Below the pieces are notes generated by a model. That model ran no database searches and was not told the origin of the DNA. It saw only the letters and a program-made list of their open reading frames with translations. From Rhizomicrobium sp. (GTDB taxonomy: Bacteria > Pseudomonadota > Alphaproteobacteria > Micropepsales > Micropepsaceae), in NCBI GenBank assembly GCA_037200385.1, contig JBBCGL010000001.1:2294001-2358000 (forward strand): DNA of 64,000 nt, written 5' to 3'. Made by a program: the position numbers and the translations under genes. Each line of letters starts with the position of its first letter. Positions within the stretch are counted from its first letter, which is position 1. Shown here in pieces: positions 39,687-48,978 of this stretch.

Positions 39687-41927
39687 CTAGTAACTCACCG
39701 TGATATTGACCCCGTACGTCGTCGGCTGGATCAAGCTCGCCGCGTCATAGCTGCCCGGGTAGTTCGGATTGATCACCTGCAAGAAGGTGATCCCACGCGA
39801 GTTATTGATGTTCTTGGCGAAGATCGACAAGTCGTAGCGGTCGTAGTCGACACCGGCGCGAAGGTCCAAGACATTATAGCTGGGCAGTTGAACCCGTGTT
39901 GACACCGTGGAGTAGTCCGTCAACTCGTCGCCGTTAAACCGCCAATTGGCGCCGACGAACGGTCTCCAGTCAGACCCGATGAGCCAGCTATAGGTGGCGC
40001 CGACCGCCGCGTTGACTTGGGGAACCCGTGCAAGCCGATCGCCCGTCAGGCCACCGATGCCCGGAGCATCCGCCGTCAGGCGCGCGTCGACATAGCCCAA
40101 AGAGCCATTGAGCGTAAGTCCGTCGAACGGCGTGTAGTTGGCGCTGAGCTCGACGCCTTTGCTCACGGCCTGTCCGCCGTTTTCGAGCACGAAATAGCTC
40201 AAATTGTTCACGAAGACGGTCGTGCCGAGCTGAATGTCGGACCAGTTGATCCAGAAACCGTCGAAGGAATAGTTGAGCTTGCCGTCGAGAAGCGTCTGCT
40301 TGATGCCGGCTTCGTAACTGACGATGGTTTCCGGCCCAAACGCGACGGGGACCGCGCCGGGAGCTCCGGGTACGACCGGGTTGGGGCCGCCTGGATTGTA
40401 ACCGCTGGCGATCCGCGCATAGACCATAAGATCGTCGTCGAACTTATAGCGGGGGTTGATCAACCAGGTGAAGGAGCTGTCGCTGGAGGTTCTCGTCAAG
40501 TTGCTGTTCACCTGGGCGACGCCGGTTCCGATCAGCGAAAAATTCTGATTGTTGGTACCGTAACGTCCGCCGACAAGTACGTCGAATTTATCGGTGACGT
40601 TTACGCGCACGTCGCCATATCCGGCGTATTCGGTGTATCTCGCAAGAAGGAGACTGTCTTCGATCGCAGGCAGATTTGTCTGGACGACGCCGGTGTTTAT
40701 GTTGATCGGGACAAAGGACTGGAATTGATTGTTCCGCTGATGATCGAAATAGAAGCCGCCCTGCCATTCGATGAATTGACCGGTCGGCGATTCGAGTCTG
40801 ACCTCGTCCGTCTCCCGCTCCGTGTGCGTCATGGTGCCGTAGTAACCGCCGAGGTCGGTGGCGCCAAACGCCGCATCGAGCGACGCCGGAGCCGGTCCGT
40901 TGTTCTGGTCCGCGTGGTCGTCGGCCGACAAAGTGTCGTAGCTCGAGACTCCGAGCAGCTTGGCCCAGCCGAAGTCGTAGCTGACTGTAAGGCTGGCCAC
41001 CCGGTTTTCATTCTTTCCAATCTCATTCGCGTAGCGGCGCTCGATATCTGCGCCGTAGATCGGCCTGAGATCCTGCGTGACGTCTTCAACGTTCTGGTTG
41101 TTGCTGTGAAGGTCCTGCACGAGATAGGTCGCGTCTATGGTCAGGTTGTCGGTCGGCTGCCAGCGGAGCGCCGCGCGCACACCCTTCACGAAGGCGCCGT
41201 TGTCATTGCGTTCACCCAACACCGGATTGTTGATGTAACCCGGGTCTTCGCGTTGGTAAGCACTCGCGCGCAGCGAGAGCTCATCCTGGATGAGCGGCAC
41301 GTTGACCATGCCGCGGAAGGCATCGCCCTCGCCGCCACCGTCGGTGGATTCGTACTCCGCCGAGGCACGAGCAGCGAATGAGGTGGGGTCCGGCGGCGTT
41401 GTGACGTACTTGATCAATCCACCGAGCGAATTGGCCCCGTAGAGCGTGCCTTGGGGGCCACTAAGAACCTCCACTCTTTGAAGATCCGCGGGATCCAGAT
41501 CGGGCGTTTCGATGCCGGCGTCCGAATAGCCCGTCGATGAGCCGTAGGGCGTTTCATCGATGTAGATTCCGGTGGTCGAAGAGTTTGAACCCGTCGCGAT
41601 GCCGCGAATGACCGGCTGTGTGTTGCCCGGGCGGATGGAATTGAAGGAAACGCCAGGAACCCGCGTCAGCCAATCTTCGAATCTGTCGGCATGCGTCTGA
41701 ACGAGATCCGCGCCCGACAACGCCGTCACCGTCGCGGGGACGTCCAGGACGCGTTCAAGACGCTTCTGCGCCGTGACCACCACTGTTTCAATGACCGACG
41801 TCCGGTCGGACTTCGAGTCGTCGGCGCGCGTGCCAGCATCGGCCGCCTGAGCCTGCGCGCTTAATCCGTAAAGAACAGCGACGCTCGATGTCGCGGCCAA
41901 TAGATATGTCCTACCGAGGATACGCAT
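39687..41927 (-). CDS. TonB-dependent outer-membrane receptor
   Basis: 746 aa with a signal peptide (LLAATSSVAVLYGLSAQAQA). A TonB box-like segment (IETVVVTAQKR) starts the mature part, followed by the plug (VLDVPATVTALSGADLV, VEVLSGPQGTLYGANSLGG) and a 22-strand barrel ending in an aromatic-residue signature (GVNITVSY). It imports scarce, large substrates across the outer membrane; in this setting, peptides or acylated amino acids are likely. GGAGGGGG precedes the ATG. Two TTGCA-type palindromes lie about 150 bp upstream. Confidence 0.93.
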   Translation of the reverse strand: MRILGRTYLLAATSSVAVLYGLSAQAQAADAGTRADDSKSDRTSVIETVVVTAQKRLERVLDVPATVTALSGADLVQTHADRFEDWLTRVPGVSFNSIRPGNTQPVIRGIATGSNSSTTGIYIDETPYGSSTGYSDAGIETPDLDPADLQRVEVLSGPQGTLYGANSLGGLIKYVTTPPDPTSFAARASAEYESTDGGGEGDAFRGMVNVPLIQDELSLRASAYQREDPGYINNPVLGERNDNGAFVKGVRAALRWQPTDNLTIDATYLVQDLHSNNQNVEDVTQDLRPIYGADIERRYANEIGKNENRVASLTVSYDFGWAKLLGVSSYDTLSADDHADQNNGPAPASLDAAFGATDLGGYYGTMTHTERETDEVRLESPTGQFIEWQGGFYFDHQRNNQFQSFVPININTGVVQTNLPAIEDSLLLARYTEYAGYGDVRVNVTDKFDVLVGGRYGTNNQNFSLIGTGVAQVNSNLTRTSSDSSFTWLINPRYKFDDDLMVYARIASGYNPGGPNPVVPGAPGAVPVAFGPETIVSYEAGIKQTLLDGKLNYSFDGFWINWSDIQLGTTVFVNNLSYFVLENGGQAVSKGVELSANYTPFDGLTLNGSLGYVDARLTADAPGIGGLTGDRLARVPQVNAAVGATYSWLIGSDWRPFVGANWRFNGDELTDYSTVSTRVQLPSYNVLDLRAGVDYDRYDLSIFAKNINNSRGITFLQVINPNYPGSYDAASLIQPTTYGVNITVSY

Positions 41928-42070
41928 TCCCCCCTCCATAAGTTTAGACTCCAACCCACACCCCAACCACCGGACGGCCCAGGCAAGACGCATCGGCCGG
42001 CACTGTGCAGCGCCCCCAAACCGTCCGCCGCAATCATGGCGTCCTGTCGTTGCATGTCGCCACGCAACAT

Positions 42071-42104
42071 TTGCATATTTTGCATAATTTTGCAGTTTGT
42101 GCAA
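42071..42104. promoter_or_regulatory. Two TTGCA-N5-TGCAA type palindromes upstream of the TonB receptor
   Basis: Sites at 42071-42085 (TTGCATATTTTGCAT, last base off) and 42090-42104 (TTGCAGTTTGTGCAA, perfect), 19 bp apart, in the 208-bp gap between the receptor gene and the upstream hydrolase gene. Same arrangement of paired sites as at 37336-37368. Confidence 0.78.
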
Positions 42105-42135
42105 CTCGTTGATGACGACATTTATCGTGCGGTCA

Positions 42136-43290
42136 TCACTTTCCATCGGCGCGGATGGCCCCGCGCAACACGCCGGGGAGAATCTGGTCAACCAATTCGT
42201 CCGCGACGGGACCATTGCTGAGAACGGCGAGGCTCAGGCCCAGACGCGGAAACGTGACCATGTCCGCCGTGAAGCCGTTGATGGCACCGGGGTGCTGGAC
42301 GAATTTTTCCCCCTCCAACTCGTCGACGATCAGCCCCATTCCATAATTGCTGGTTGGGGGCTTCTTTGGCGCCGGCCTGGCGTTGGTGGATGCCAAATCC
42401 CCGTTCTTCAATCGCGACGGCTCGAGCATCAGCGCCAGACTTGCCGGCGTTATGACGTCTCCGGCGAATAGCGCGCGATGCCAGGCCAGCAAATCCTCGG
42501 CCGTCGATCTCAAAGCGCCCGCCGCTCGCGGGATCGACATCGAGATGAAAAGCGCATTGTGGAAATTTCCCGGTCCCCAGACCTCGTAGCCGGACGCGCG
42601 GTGTGGAACCACGTCCGACACCCGATCCACCACGGTGGATTTGAGGCGGGCGCGATCCAGAACTTCTCGTTTCAGATATGTCGAATAGGTTTCGCCGGTG
42701 ACCTTCTCGATCACGGCCCCCAGGAGCACAAATCCGCTATTGCTGTAGCTGTGCGCGGTTCCCGGCTCGAAATCGTATTCCACCGCTTGCTTCGAGAGAT
42801 ACGCAACGAGCTTGGCAAGGCTGATATCCTGGCTCTGCAGCATCGTGTACGGAAACAGGTCCGCGGTGAAATTGTGCAATCCGGAAGTGTGTGTCAGCAG
42901 CTGCCGAAGCGTGACGGCAGCCGCGTCCGGGAAGTCGGGGATGAACCTCGACAGCGGATCGTCCACCGCCAGCAACCCCTGCTCCTGCAATCGTAGGATC
43001 GCGGCAGCCGTGAACTGCTTGGTCATCGAGCCAATGTGGAACACCGTCTCCGGCACTACCGGCGTAAAGCACTCGAGGTTCGCGCTCCCGAATCCTTCCC
43101 GGAACACCGTACGCCAGCCATGTGCGATGGCGATCATCAGCCCTGGCGTGGCGCCCTTTGAGATCGTATCCGCGGCGGCCGCACGGACCTCGGCGAAAGA
43201 CGGGTCAAGCGACGCCGCTTTGCTTTTCACCGCCGTGGCGGCGGCAAGACCCGCCGCTCCCGCTACTATGCTCCGTCGACTGAGCTCCAT
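42136..43290 (-). CDS. Tat-exported S12 serine hydrolase, copy 2
   Basis: 384 aa. The N-terminus has a twin-arginine signal (LSRRSIVAGAAGLAAATAV). Catalytic motifs Ser88-M-T-Lys91 (GSMTKQFTAA) and Tyr182-S-Asn184 (YSNSGF); a QHPGAINGF segment replaces the KTG box. Export by Tat implies folding or cofactor loading before transport. It is followed by the TonB receptor gene, which has its own promoter region. Likely D-peptidase or esterase role within the island. Confidence 0.85.
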   Translation of the reverse strand: MELSRRSIVAGAAGLAAATAVKSKAASLDPSFAEVRAAAADTISKGATPGLMIAIAHGWRTVFREGFGSANLECFTPVVPETVFHIGSMTKQFTAAAILRLQEQGLLAVDDPLSRFIPDFPDAAAVTLRQLLTHTSGLHNFTADLFPYTMLQSQDISLAKLVAYLSKQAVEYDFEPGTAHSYSNSGFVLLGAVIEKVTGETYSTYLKREVLDRARLKSTVVDRVSDVVPHRASGYEVWGPGNFHNALFISMSIPRAAGALRSTAEDLLAWHRALFAGDVITPASLALMLEPSRLKNGDLASTNARPAPKKPPTSNYGMGLIVDELEGEKFVQHPGAINGFTADMVTFPRLGLSLAVLSNGPVADELVDQILPGVLRGAIRADGK

Positions 43291-43327
43291 GATGTTGCGG
43301 CCTCCTTCGCGTATTCATCCGTTTCGG

Positions 43328-45208
43328 TCAATTCACATAAGCGCTGAACATGCCGACAAAATCGTACATGGCGAGCGACAACACCGAGACCACGGCGAGC
43401 GCCGCAAGATGGCCGCGCCCAATCCAGCTCCACCAGGTCGTGGGATGAGCGGGGCCACTGAGGACCGCCCACCAGAGGAGCACTGCGGCAGGAAGCGTCA
43501 AAGCGGCGAAAGCCTGCGAGGTGCGGACGGGCCAAAGAACGCCCCACAAATAGGAATGGTCGACCGAACCGCTCGCATACAGGATCGCCGGAGGAGCGCC
43601 CACCGCTACCGCCAAAAGCAGCGCGCCCCCCAAACCCATGCGCGACCGGCGCGCGCCGCCCCTCGCCCAGACGGGATAAAGGAATCCGGTTAGGCCGGCG
43701 GCCAGAAGTGCCGTCAGCACCGCCATCGCGATCGCAGGATCATCCAGCCAACGCACCCGCTCGAACCCGCCGGGAGCGATGTTCGTGGTCATGATCATGC
43801 GCGGCGACGTGGGATCAGGGGTGAAGGCGACCACGCTGAGCCCGGCCGCAAAGATGCCCGGGGAGAGTTCTCGCGCCGGCCCGTCGCCGCCGATCATCAG
43901 ACCCGCCTGGGTATGGCGGACCTTGATCGTTCCCTCGTCGAGCAGGGTCATGAGACGCCCAAAGCCCTCGTGTTGGCGCCGCATCGTCAGGTAACTGCCC
44001 AGATACCCGTCCCATCGGGATGTCCACTCCGTCCGGCCGCGCGGGGGCGGAGCCAACGCTTGAGGATTTCCTGGGGACAGGAGCGTCGCAAAGAACGCGC
44101 TGGCGGTCGGCATCAACGGCAGCGGTTTGTTCGCGCCCTTGTGGACCGTGACGTCCCAAGTCGTGTGGCAATAGAACAGCCCCGAATTGTGTTCGAAGGC
44201 AAAGGCCATGAAGCAGCGATGGGGACCGAGCGCCCCACTGTGCTGGACGAGCACCTTCGAGCCCAGGGGATTGAGCTCGAATATTATTCCGTGTACGGCG
44301 GTCCGACCGGCGTTCTGGCGCTGCACCGCGAAGATGTCGCGGCGCATTTCCTCGGTTATCGTGCCGCTTCTGTCGTTGCCGAGAAGCGCGATCATATAGC
44401 GGGCCATATCCGAGGCCGTCGCGATCAGGCCCCCGGATGGGGCGGAGTCGTAGCGCGCGAAGAGATAAGGAAGATTTTCGCCCGTCTTTGGGATGAAGGC
44501 CTGGAGCAAGTGCTTTGGGCGGCGTCCGTCCGTGATGAAGCCGCTCGATGCCATCCCCAGCGGCCGAAGAATGTCGCGCGTAACGCCCTCGACATACCCG
44601 ATCCTCTCCACGTTCGAGACCAGGGCACCCAGAACATCGATTCCGTAATTCGAATAGGCAGGAAAATCCCCGGGCCGGCGAAACAGAACCGGCATGCTCG
44701 CCTGGAGCGCGGCGGCGCTGAAGGGCCCTTTGGGCGGGGTTCCGCGGTATCGGTCGAACATGGACTCATCCAGCCCACTGGTCTGGGTGAACAGATCTCG
44801 GATCGTGACCTGTCGCGAGCCCCAGCTCGGAAGACGAACATCCTGGAGATAGCGGTTGGCGGGGTCGTCGTAGTCGCGAATGCCGCCCTTCAACTTCAAT
44901 CGGGCGACCTGGACGGCGGTGAAGGTCTTCGTGATCGAGGCGATCGGAAACAGCGTCACGTCCGGACGAACGGCCACGCGCGTGCCGGGGGCCTCGATCC
45001 CATATCCTTTGGCGAACCGAACCTGTCCGTCCCGGACGAACGCGATGACCGCGCCGCTCGTGCGACCGTCTCTTACGGCTTGGCCCAGAATCGTGTCGCC
45101 CAGATTCTCCATTGCCCGATCGTAGGCGGCACCCTGCGGCTGCGTTGTCGCTGCCGTCGCCGGCGACAGAACGAGGGCACAGGCAATCAGTCCGAACCTG
45201 AGGTTCAT
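43328..45208 (-). CDS. S12 serine hydrolase with C-terminal membrane domain, copy 3
   Basis: 626 aa with a signal peptide (FGLIACALVLSPATA). Hydrolase motifs Ser91-I-T-Lys94 (ASITKTFTAV) and YSNYGI, with QHSGALGP in the KTG region. The last ~130 residues form about four membrane helices (VLTALLAAGLTGFLYPVW, AFAALTLPAAVLLWWAVL, LAALAVVSVLSLAMYDFV), so the catalytic domain is tethered to the inner membrane facing the periplasm. The start ATG 45208 has GGGG upstream. It ends 37 bp before copy 2, so the two are probably one transcript. Confidence 0.85.
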   Translation of the reverse strand: MNLRFGLIACALVLSPATAATTQPQGAAYDRAMENLGDTILGQAVRDGRTSGAVIAFVRDGQVRFAKGYGIEAPGTRVAVRPDVTLFPIASITKTFTAVQVARLKLKGGIRDYDDPANRYLQDVRLPSWGSRQVTIRDLFTQTSGLDESMFDRYRGTPPKGPFSAAALQASMPVLFRRPGDFPAYSNYGIDVLGALVSNVERIGYVEGVTRDILRPLGMASSGFITDGRRPKHLLQAFIPKTGENLPYLFARYDSAPSGGLIATASDMARYMIALLGNDRSGTITEEMRRDIFAVQRQNAGRTAVHGIIFELNPLGSKVLVQHSGALGPHRCFMAFAFEHNSGLFYCHTTWDVTVHKGANKPLPLMPTASAFFATLLSPGNPQALAPPPRGRTEWTSRWDGYLGSYLTMRRQHEGFGRLMTLLDEGTIKVRHTQAGLMIGGDGPARELSPGIFAAGLSVVAFTPDPTSPRMIMTTNIAPGGFERVRWLDDPAIAMAVLTALLAAGLTGFLYPVWARGGARRSRMGLGGALLLAVAVGAPPAILYASGSVDHSYLWGVLWPVRTSQAFAALTLPAAVLLWWAVLSGPAHPTTWWSWIGRGHLAALAVVSVLSLAMYDFVGMFSAYVN

Positions 45209-45283
45209 CGGTTGCCCCATGGCTGAAAACACGACTGCGCCGCCCGATGGTCGATGAACGAAGACTTTCGCACCGCGCTTGCC

Positions 45284-46567
45284 TCAGAACCAAGTCGTGA
45301 CGACAGACACGACGTTGTAGCGATCATCGACTATCGGAATGGCGCGCCATTTATCGAATGTGGTGCACGGATGGGAGATGCCGAAGCACAACAAGTCGCC
45401 CACCTGAAGCGGCGAGGAGGCGGGGAATTCCAGATGGGCGTGCTGGTCGTTCAGGGCGATGACCGTGTGGTTCTCCGGGAGCGCCTGCGGCTCGCTGTGG
45501 AGGTCTCGCCGGAACCAGCGCAGCGGCTTCGGCAGGTCGATGTCGTAGGATGCATCCCGCTTGCCCAGCGTGGCGTAACCGCGCGTCGGCTCGGGACGTG
45601 ACTGAAGGTGAGCCCAAACCTCGAGCGCCGGGCGGGGGACCGGTTCGCCTTGGGTAAGTTCGGGACTGCGATGGCGCATCCGCTCATGGAAGCCCGCCAG
45701 CCACCCATCGTCGTGGGTCAGATAACAGCCGCTCCGAACAAGAATGCGGGTTGCGTCCCCGGTTTTCGCCCGGTGAAGAGACAAGGCCGCCATGTCGTAG
45801 TAACAGGAGCCGCCGCCGCTCAAGATGATCGGCTCCTCCCGAAAATAGCCTCGAACCGACATCGCTTCCGCCAGTTCGACCGTCTGACCGAAAAGCATCG
45901 TGATCGCCTTTTCGATCTCCAGCTGATCGGCGCCGGGGACGATGCCTTCGTAGGTTTCAACCCCTCTAAGCCTGAGTTTGGCGCTGTCCATTACGGCCGC
46001 CGCCACACGCAGCCCCTCCGCGACCGAGCGAACGCCGGTGCGGGCACCGACTTGCCCCATCTCCACCAATACGCCGAGACGCCGGTCGGGGACGAACGAC
46101 AAGCCGCGCTGAAGCAATTGGACGCTTTCTACGGAGTCCACGAGCACCATGAGCTCGAGTTCGGGATATCGGTTCAGCGCGCCCGACAGGAGCCTGAGCT
46201 CGGCGGGACCGACAACTTGATTGGCGATCAGGATTCGTCGCTGCCCGTGCAGCAACATCGCCTCCATCTGCTGGACCGTGGCGGCCGTCATTCCCGCGGC
46301 GCCATCCTCGAGCTGCCGCGCCATGAGTTCGGGACTCATGGTGGTCTTGCCGTGCGGCCAAAGCTCCGCGCCGGTCAATTCCAGAAAGCGCCGCATCGCG
46401 GAGGAATTGGCCGCGAGCGCGGAGCTTTTCAGAACCGCACATGGCAGCGTCAGGTCGCCGTTGAGCAGGTTCCAATTCTGCGCGCCGATGGTCTGCGTTG
46501 TCGGCCATGGGCCATGAGAGGCCATGCCCTTCAACCAAGGGCCCAAGACTTGTTCAGCGGGCGCCAT
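45284..46567 (-). CDS. DSD1-type PLP enzyme (D-serine deaminase / D-threonine aldolase family)
   Basis: 427 aa, alanine-racemase-type TIM barrel. The PLP lysine is Lys74 in LWPHGKTTM, the equivalent of the HGKTHK signature; C-terminal His and Cys (NDQHAHLEF, GISHPCTTF) form the zinc site typical of D-serine dehydratase and D-threonine aldolase. It would deaminate or cleave D-amino acids in the cytoplasm. The ATG at 46567 is preferred over a TTG at 46642. The 338-bp gap upstream (46568-46905) holds two operator-like palindromes and no gene. Confidence 0.87.
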   Translation of the reverse strand: MAPAEQVLGPWLKGMASHGPWPTTQTIGAQNWNLLNGDLTLPCAVLKSSALAANSSAMRRFLELTGAELWPHGKTTMSPELMARQLEDGAAGMTAATVQQMEAMLLHGQRRILIANQVVGPAELRLLSGALNRYPELELMVLVDSVESVQLLQRGLSFVPDRRLGVLVEMGQVGARTGVRSVAEGLRVAAAVMDSAKLRLRGVETYEGIVPGADQLEIEKAITMLFGQTVELAEAMSVRGYFREEPIILSGGGSCYYDMAALSLHRAKTGDATRILVRSGCYLTHDDGWLAGFHERMRHRSPELTQGEPVPRPALEVWAHLQSRPEPTRGYATLGKRDASYDIDLPKPLRWFRRDLHSEPQALPENHTVIALNDQHAHLEFPASSPLQVGDLLCFGISHPCTTFDKWRAIPIVDDRYNVVSVVTTWF

Positions 46568-46802
46568 GGACCGAAGCTCCGCAAGGCTCCCGGCCCGCCA
46601 ACGATGGGAGATGATGCCACAGGGCTTCGGAGGGAATGCCAACCTCGCCGGGCGGCGACAGCCGGCAGGTACGCTGATTGCGCGTCATGCGAACACGATC
46701 CGTCATTTCCCTTCGTCCGACGCCCGTCGTCGAGCGATTTGTCGGTGTTGGGAACGGCGCCAGAGTCCGCCCGCTCCAGCGCAAACTTGGCCATCGCCAG
46801 AT

Positions 46803-46845
46803 TTGCATGTCAAGCAACTTATGTGAAAACTTGCTGTTTTGGCAA
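46803..46845. promoter_or_regulatory. Two degenerate TTGCA-N5-TGCAA type palindromes before the D-amino acid enzyme gene
   Basis: Sites at 46803-46817 (TTGCATGTCAAGCAA) and 46831-46845 (TTGCTGTTTTGGCAA): the TTGC and GCAA ends are kept with the same 15-bp length. They lie in the 338-bp non-coding gap 46568-46905 upstream of the DSD1-type gene; a TATAAT-like stretch (AATAATATAG) follows on the plus strand. Third location of this motif in the cluster. Confidence 0.65.
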
Positions 46846-46905
46846 TAATATAGACAACGAATGCGCAGCCGCCGCCACGGTGCAGCCGCGCGCGAAGGCG
46901 GGCGC

Positions 46906-48978
46906 TTAGTGAAGATGCGCGTTGAAGAAGTCGGTCGTGGCGGAAAGCAAGGTCAGCCAGCTGCGGTTCAAGAGAAAATCGTGCTGCTCTCCGGTGAAGA
47001 CCAATTGTTGCCTATCGACGGAACCGCCGCGCAGCGCGTTCCACAACTCGACGGACTGCGAGAAGGGGACATCCTGATCTCCATCGGACTGCGAGAGCAA
47101 AACGGGAGACCGCCAACCGCTCACATCCGAAACCACGGATGATTTCCAAGCGATATCTCTATATTCCGGCGGCAGCCGGTCACCAAGCCAGCTGACCCAA
47201 TCGTGCACGCCGGCGAAGTCGACACCCGCGGCGTATTGCGACGGTGCGCGGGCAAGCGCAAGAGCGGTCATCAACCCGCCATAGCTCGCGCCATAGACTC
47301 CGATGCGCTGCGGGTCCACATCGGGCAATCCGGCCAGGTAATTCGCGGCCGCCTGCGCGTCCAAGAGCTCGCTCGCGCCCAGCGGACCAAAGCCCTTGGC
47401 TTCGCGGAAATCCATCCCATACCCCGTCCCTCCCCGGTAATTCACCGAAAGCACGAGATAGCCCTGGGACGCCAGCAGCTGGTTCATGGCGTACATCTCG
47501 GAATAGGCGTGCATCGGGTTCCAGCCGAGCAGCATCTGGCGCTGGGGACCGCCGTGAAAAAAGACGATTGCCGGTCCGCGCGAGGCGGAGCCGGGCCTCG
47601 TGGTCGGCAAGAACAGCTGCGCGTGCACCTGGAGACCATCGCTCGCCGTGAACACCACCGCTCGCGGCTGCACCAGCTTGATGCCCCCGTTCGGGCTCCA
47701 TTCGATGGGATCCACCGTCTTCGAGGCGCCGGCGGCGACGATCGCCGGGTGCAGCGGCGTGAAGGCGTCGCCTTCCATAAGGGCGACGTCATGGCCGAAG
47801 AACTTCGGCGAATCGTACACGTCCGCCGCCTCGCCACGGACCAGTTGATCCCTGCCCGAAAGATCGACGCGGGCGACCTGGTAACGATCCAGGTCGCCGC
47901 GGTTCGACATGTACAAAATCGACTCTCGGTCCGGTGATGGCTCGCTGGTGAAGACTTCGAATTCGCCCTGAACAAGCGGTGTGACGCCGCCGGATTGGAT
48001 GTCCAGCGCGTAGAGATTGAGCCATCCATTCCGTTCCCAGGGAAACACGATGCGGTCTGCCCGCATCCACCGCAGGGATTGCGTGGAGGACTCCAAGCCA
48101 CGGAACACGCTGCCGGGTCCCGACGGTGCGACGAAGACTTGGCGGCCCTGCCCGGTCGCAGCGTCGGCAATCCATAAGGCCCATGGCGGACCGGACCGCC
48201 CGACCAGGAAATCGCCCGCGCGCCGCTGGTCGCTCCGAATCCACGCGATCTGACGACCGTCCGGCGACCATTCCGGCTCGCGGTCATATTCGAAGGATGG
48301 CGACATCAAGCGAAGCGTCCGCGAGCCGACATCGAAGACGCCGATGAGAGCATGGTCCTTTCGCTTCAGGACCATCGCCAGCTTCGAGCCGTCCGGCGAC
48401 CACAGGATTTTCAGTACCTCCCCGGCGCCGGAGACCTGATAAGGGCGGCCCGCCCCTTCGAGCGAAAGGAGCCATGCCGCTTTATCCGGGGAGATGTAGG
48501 CGATCAATTGCCGCCCCGGCGCCGCGGCGGGAGATCTGCCAAGTGCGATCTTCCGTGCATGGCCGCCGGCCGCCGGGACCGTCCATATCTCCGCAGCGGC
48601 CGGCGGATTGGGTTGGTCGAGGAGATCGGCAGCGTTGCCCTCGTCTATGGCGGTGCCCCGGACGAACACGAGTCGGTGGCCTGCCCACGCGATCTGTCCG
48701 GTCTGCATGCCGGCGTCGCCGGCGAAGGCGGTGACCTGCTGCGAGCGAAAGCCTCCCGAGCGCAAGGCGGTCGCGACGAAAACATTTCGTTCGCCGTTTT
48801 TCTCCAATACCCACGCCAGCTTGCGGTCCGTTGGGGACGGGACCAGATCCGATGCAAACGGGAAGCTCGTCATCTCCGCCACGAGCGCCTGCGTTCCGAG
48901 GGGTGCAGTGGAAGCGGAACCGGCCGAAATGACCAGTGCCGACGACATGACGAAGCAAGCCAGGGTTCGGGCGATCAT
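46906..48978 (-). CDS. S9-family (prolyl oligopeptidase / acylaminoacyl) peptidase, exported
   Basis: 690 aa with a signal peptide (TLACFVMSSALVISAGSAS). A beta-propeller (repeated WSPDGxxLA segments) is followed by an alpha/beta hydrolase domain with GPAIVFFHGGPQ, nucleophile Ser in GASYGG (~563), Asp in SDGDQDVPF (~627) and His in GEQHDF (~665). It removes dipeptides or acylated residues from peptides in the periplasm. Its ATG overlaps the stop of the permease gene, so peptidase and transporter form one operon. Confidence 0.9.
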   Translation of the reverse strand: MIARTLACFVMSSALVISAGSASTAPLGTQALVAEMTSFPFASDLVPSPTDRKLAWVLEKNGERNVFVATALRSGGFRSQQVTAFAGDAGMQTGQIAWAGHRLVFVRGTAIDEGNAADLLDQPNPPAAAEIWTVPAAGGHARKIALGRSPAAAPGRQLIAYISPDKAAWLLSLEGAGRPYQVSGAGEVLKILWSPDGSKLAMVLKRKDHALIGVFDVGSRTLRLMSPSFEYDREPEWSPDGRQIAWIRSDQRRAGDFLVGRSGPPWALWIADAATGQGRQVFVAPSGPGSVFRGLESSTQSLRWMRADRIVFPWERNGWLNLYALDIQSGGVTPLVQGEFEVFTSEPSPDRESILYMSNRGDLDRYQVARVDLSGRDQLVRGEAADVYDSPKFFGHDVALMEGDAFTPLHPAIVAAGASKTVDPIEWSPNGGIKLVQPRAVVFTASDGLQVHAQLFLPTTRPGSASRGPAIVFFHGGPQRQMLLGWNPMHAYSEMYAMNQLLASQGYLVLSVNYRGGTGYGMDFREAKGFGPLGASELLDAQAAANYLAGLPDVDPQRIGVYGASYGGLMTALALARAPSQYAAGVDFAGVHDWVSWLGDRLPPEYRDIAWKSSVVSDVSGWRSPVLLSQSDGDQDVPFSQSVELWNALRGGSVDRQQLVFTGEQHDFLLNRSWLTLLSATTDFFNAHLH

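Noticed and set aside
43913-45226. 437-codon plus-strand frame opposite the third S12 hydrolase
   Set aside because: Shadow; the hydrolase has clear motifs and signal peptide.
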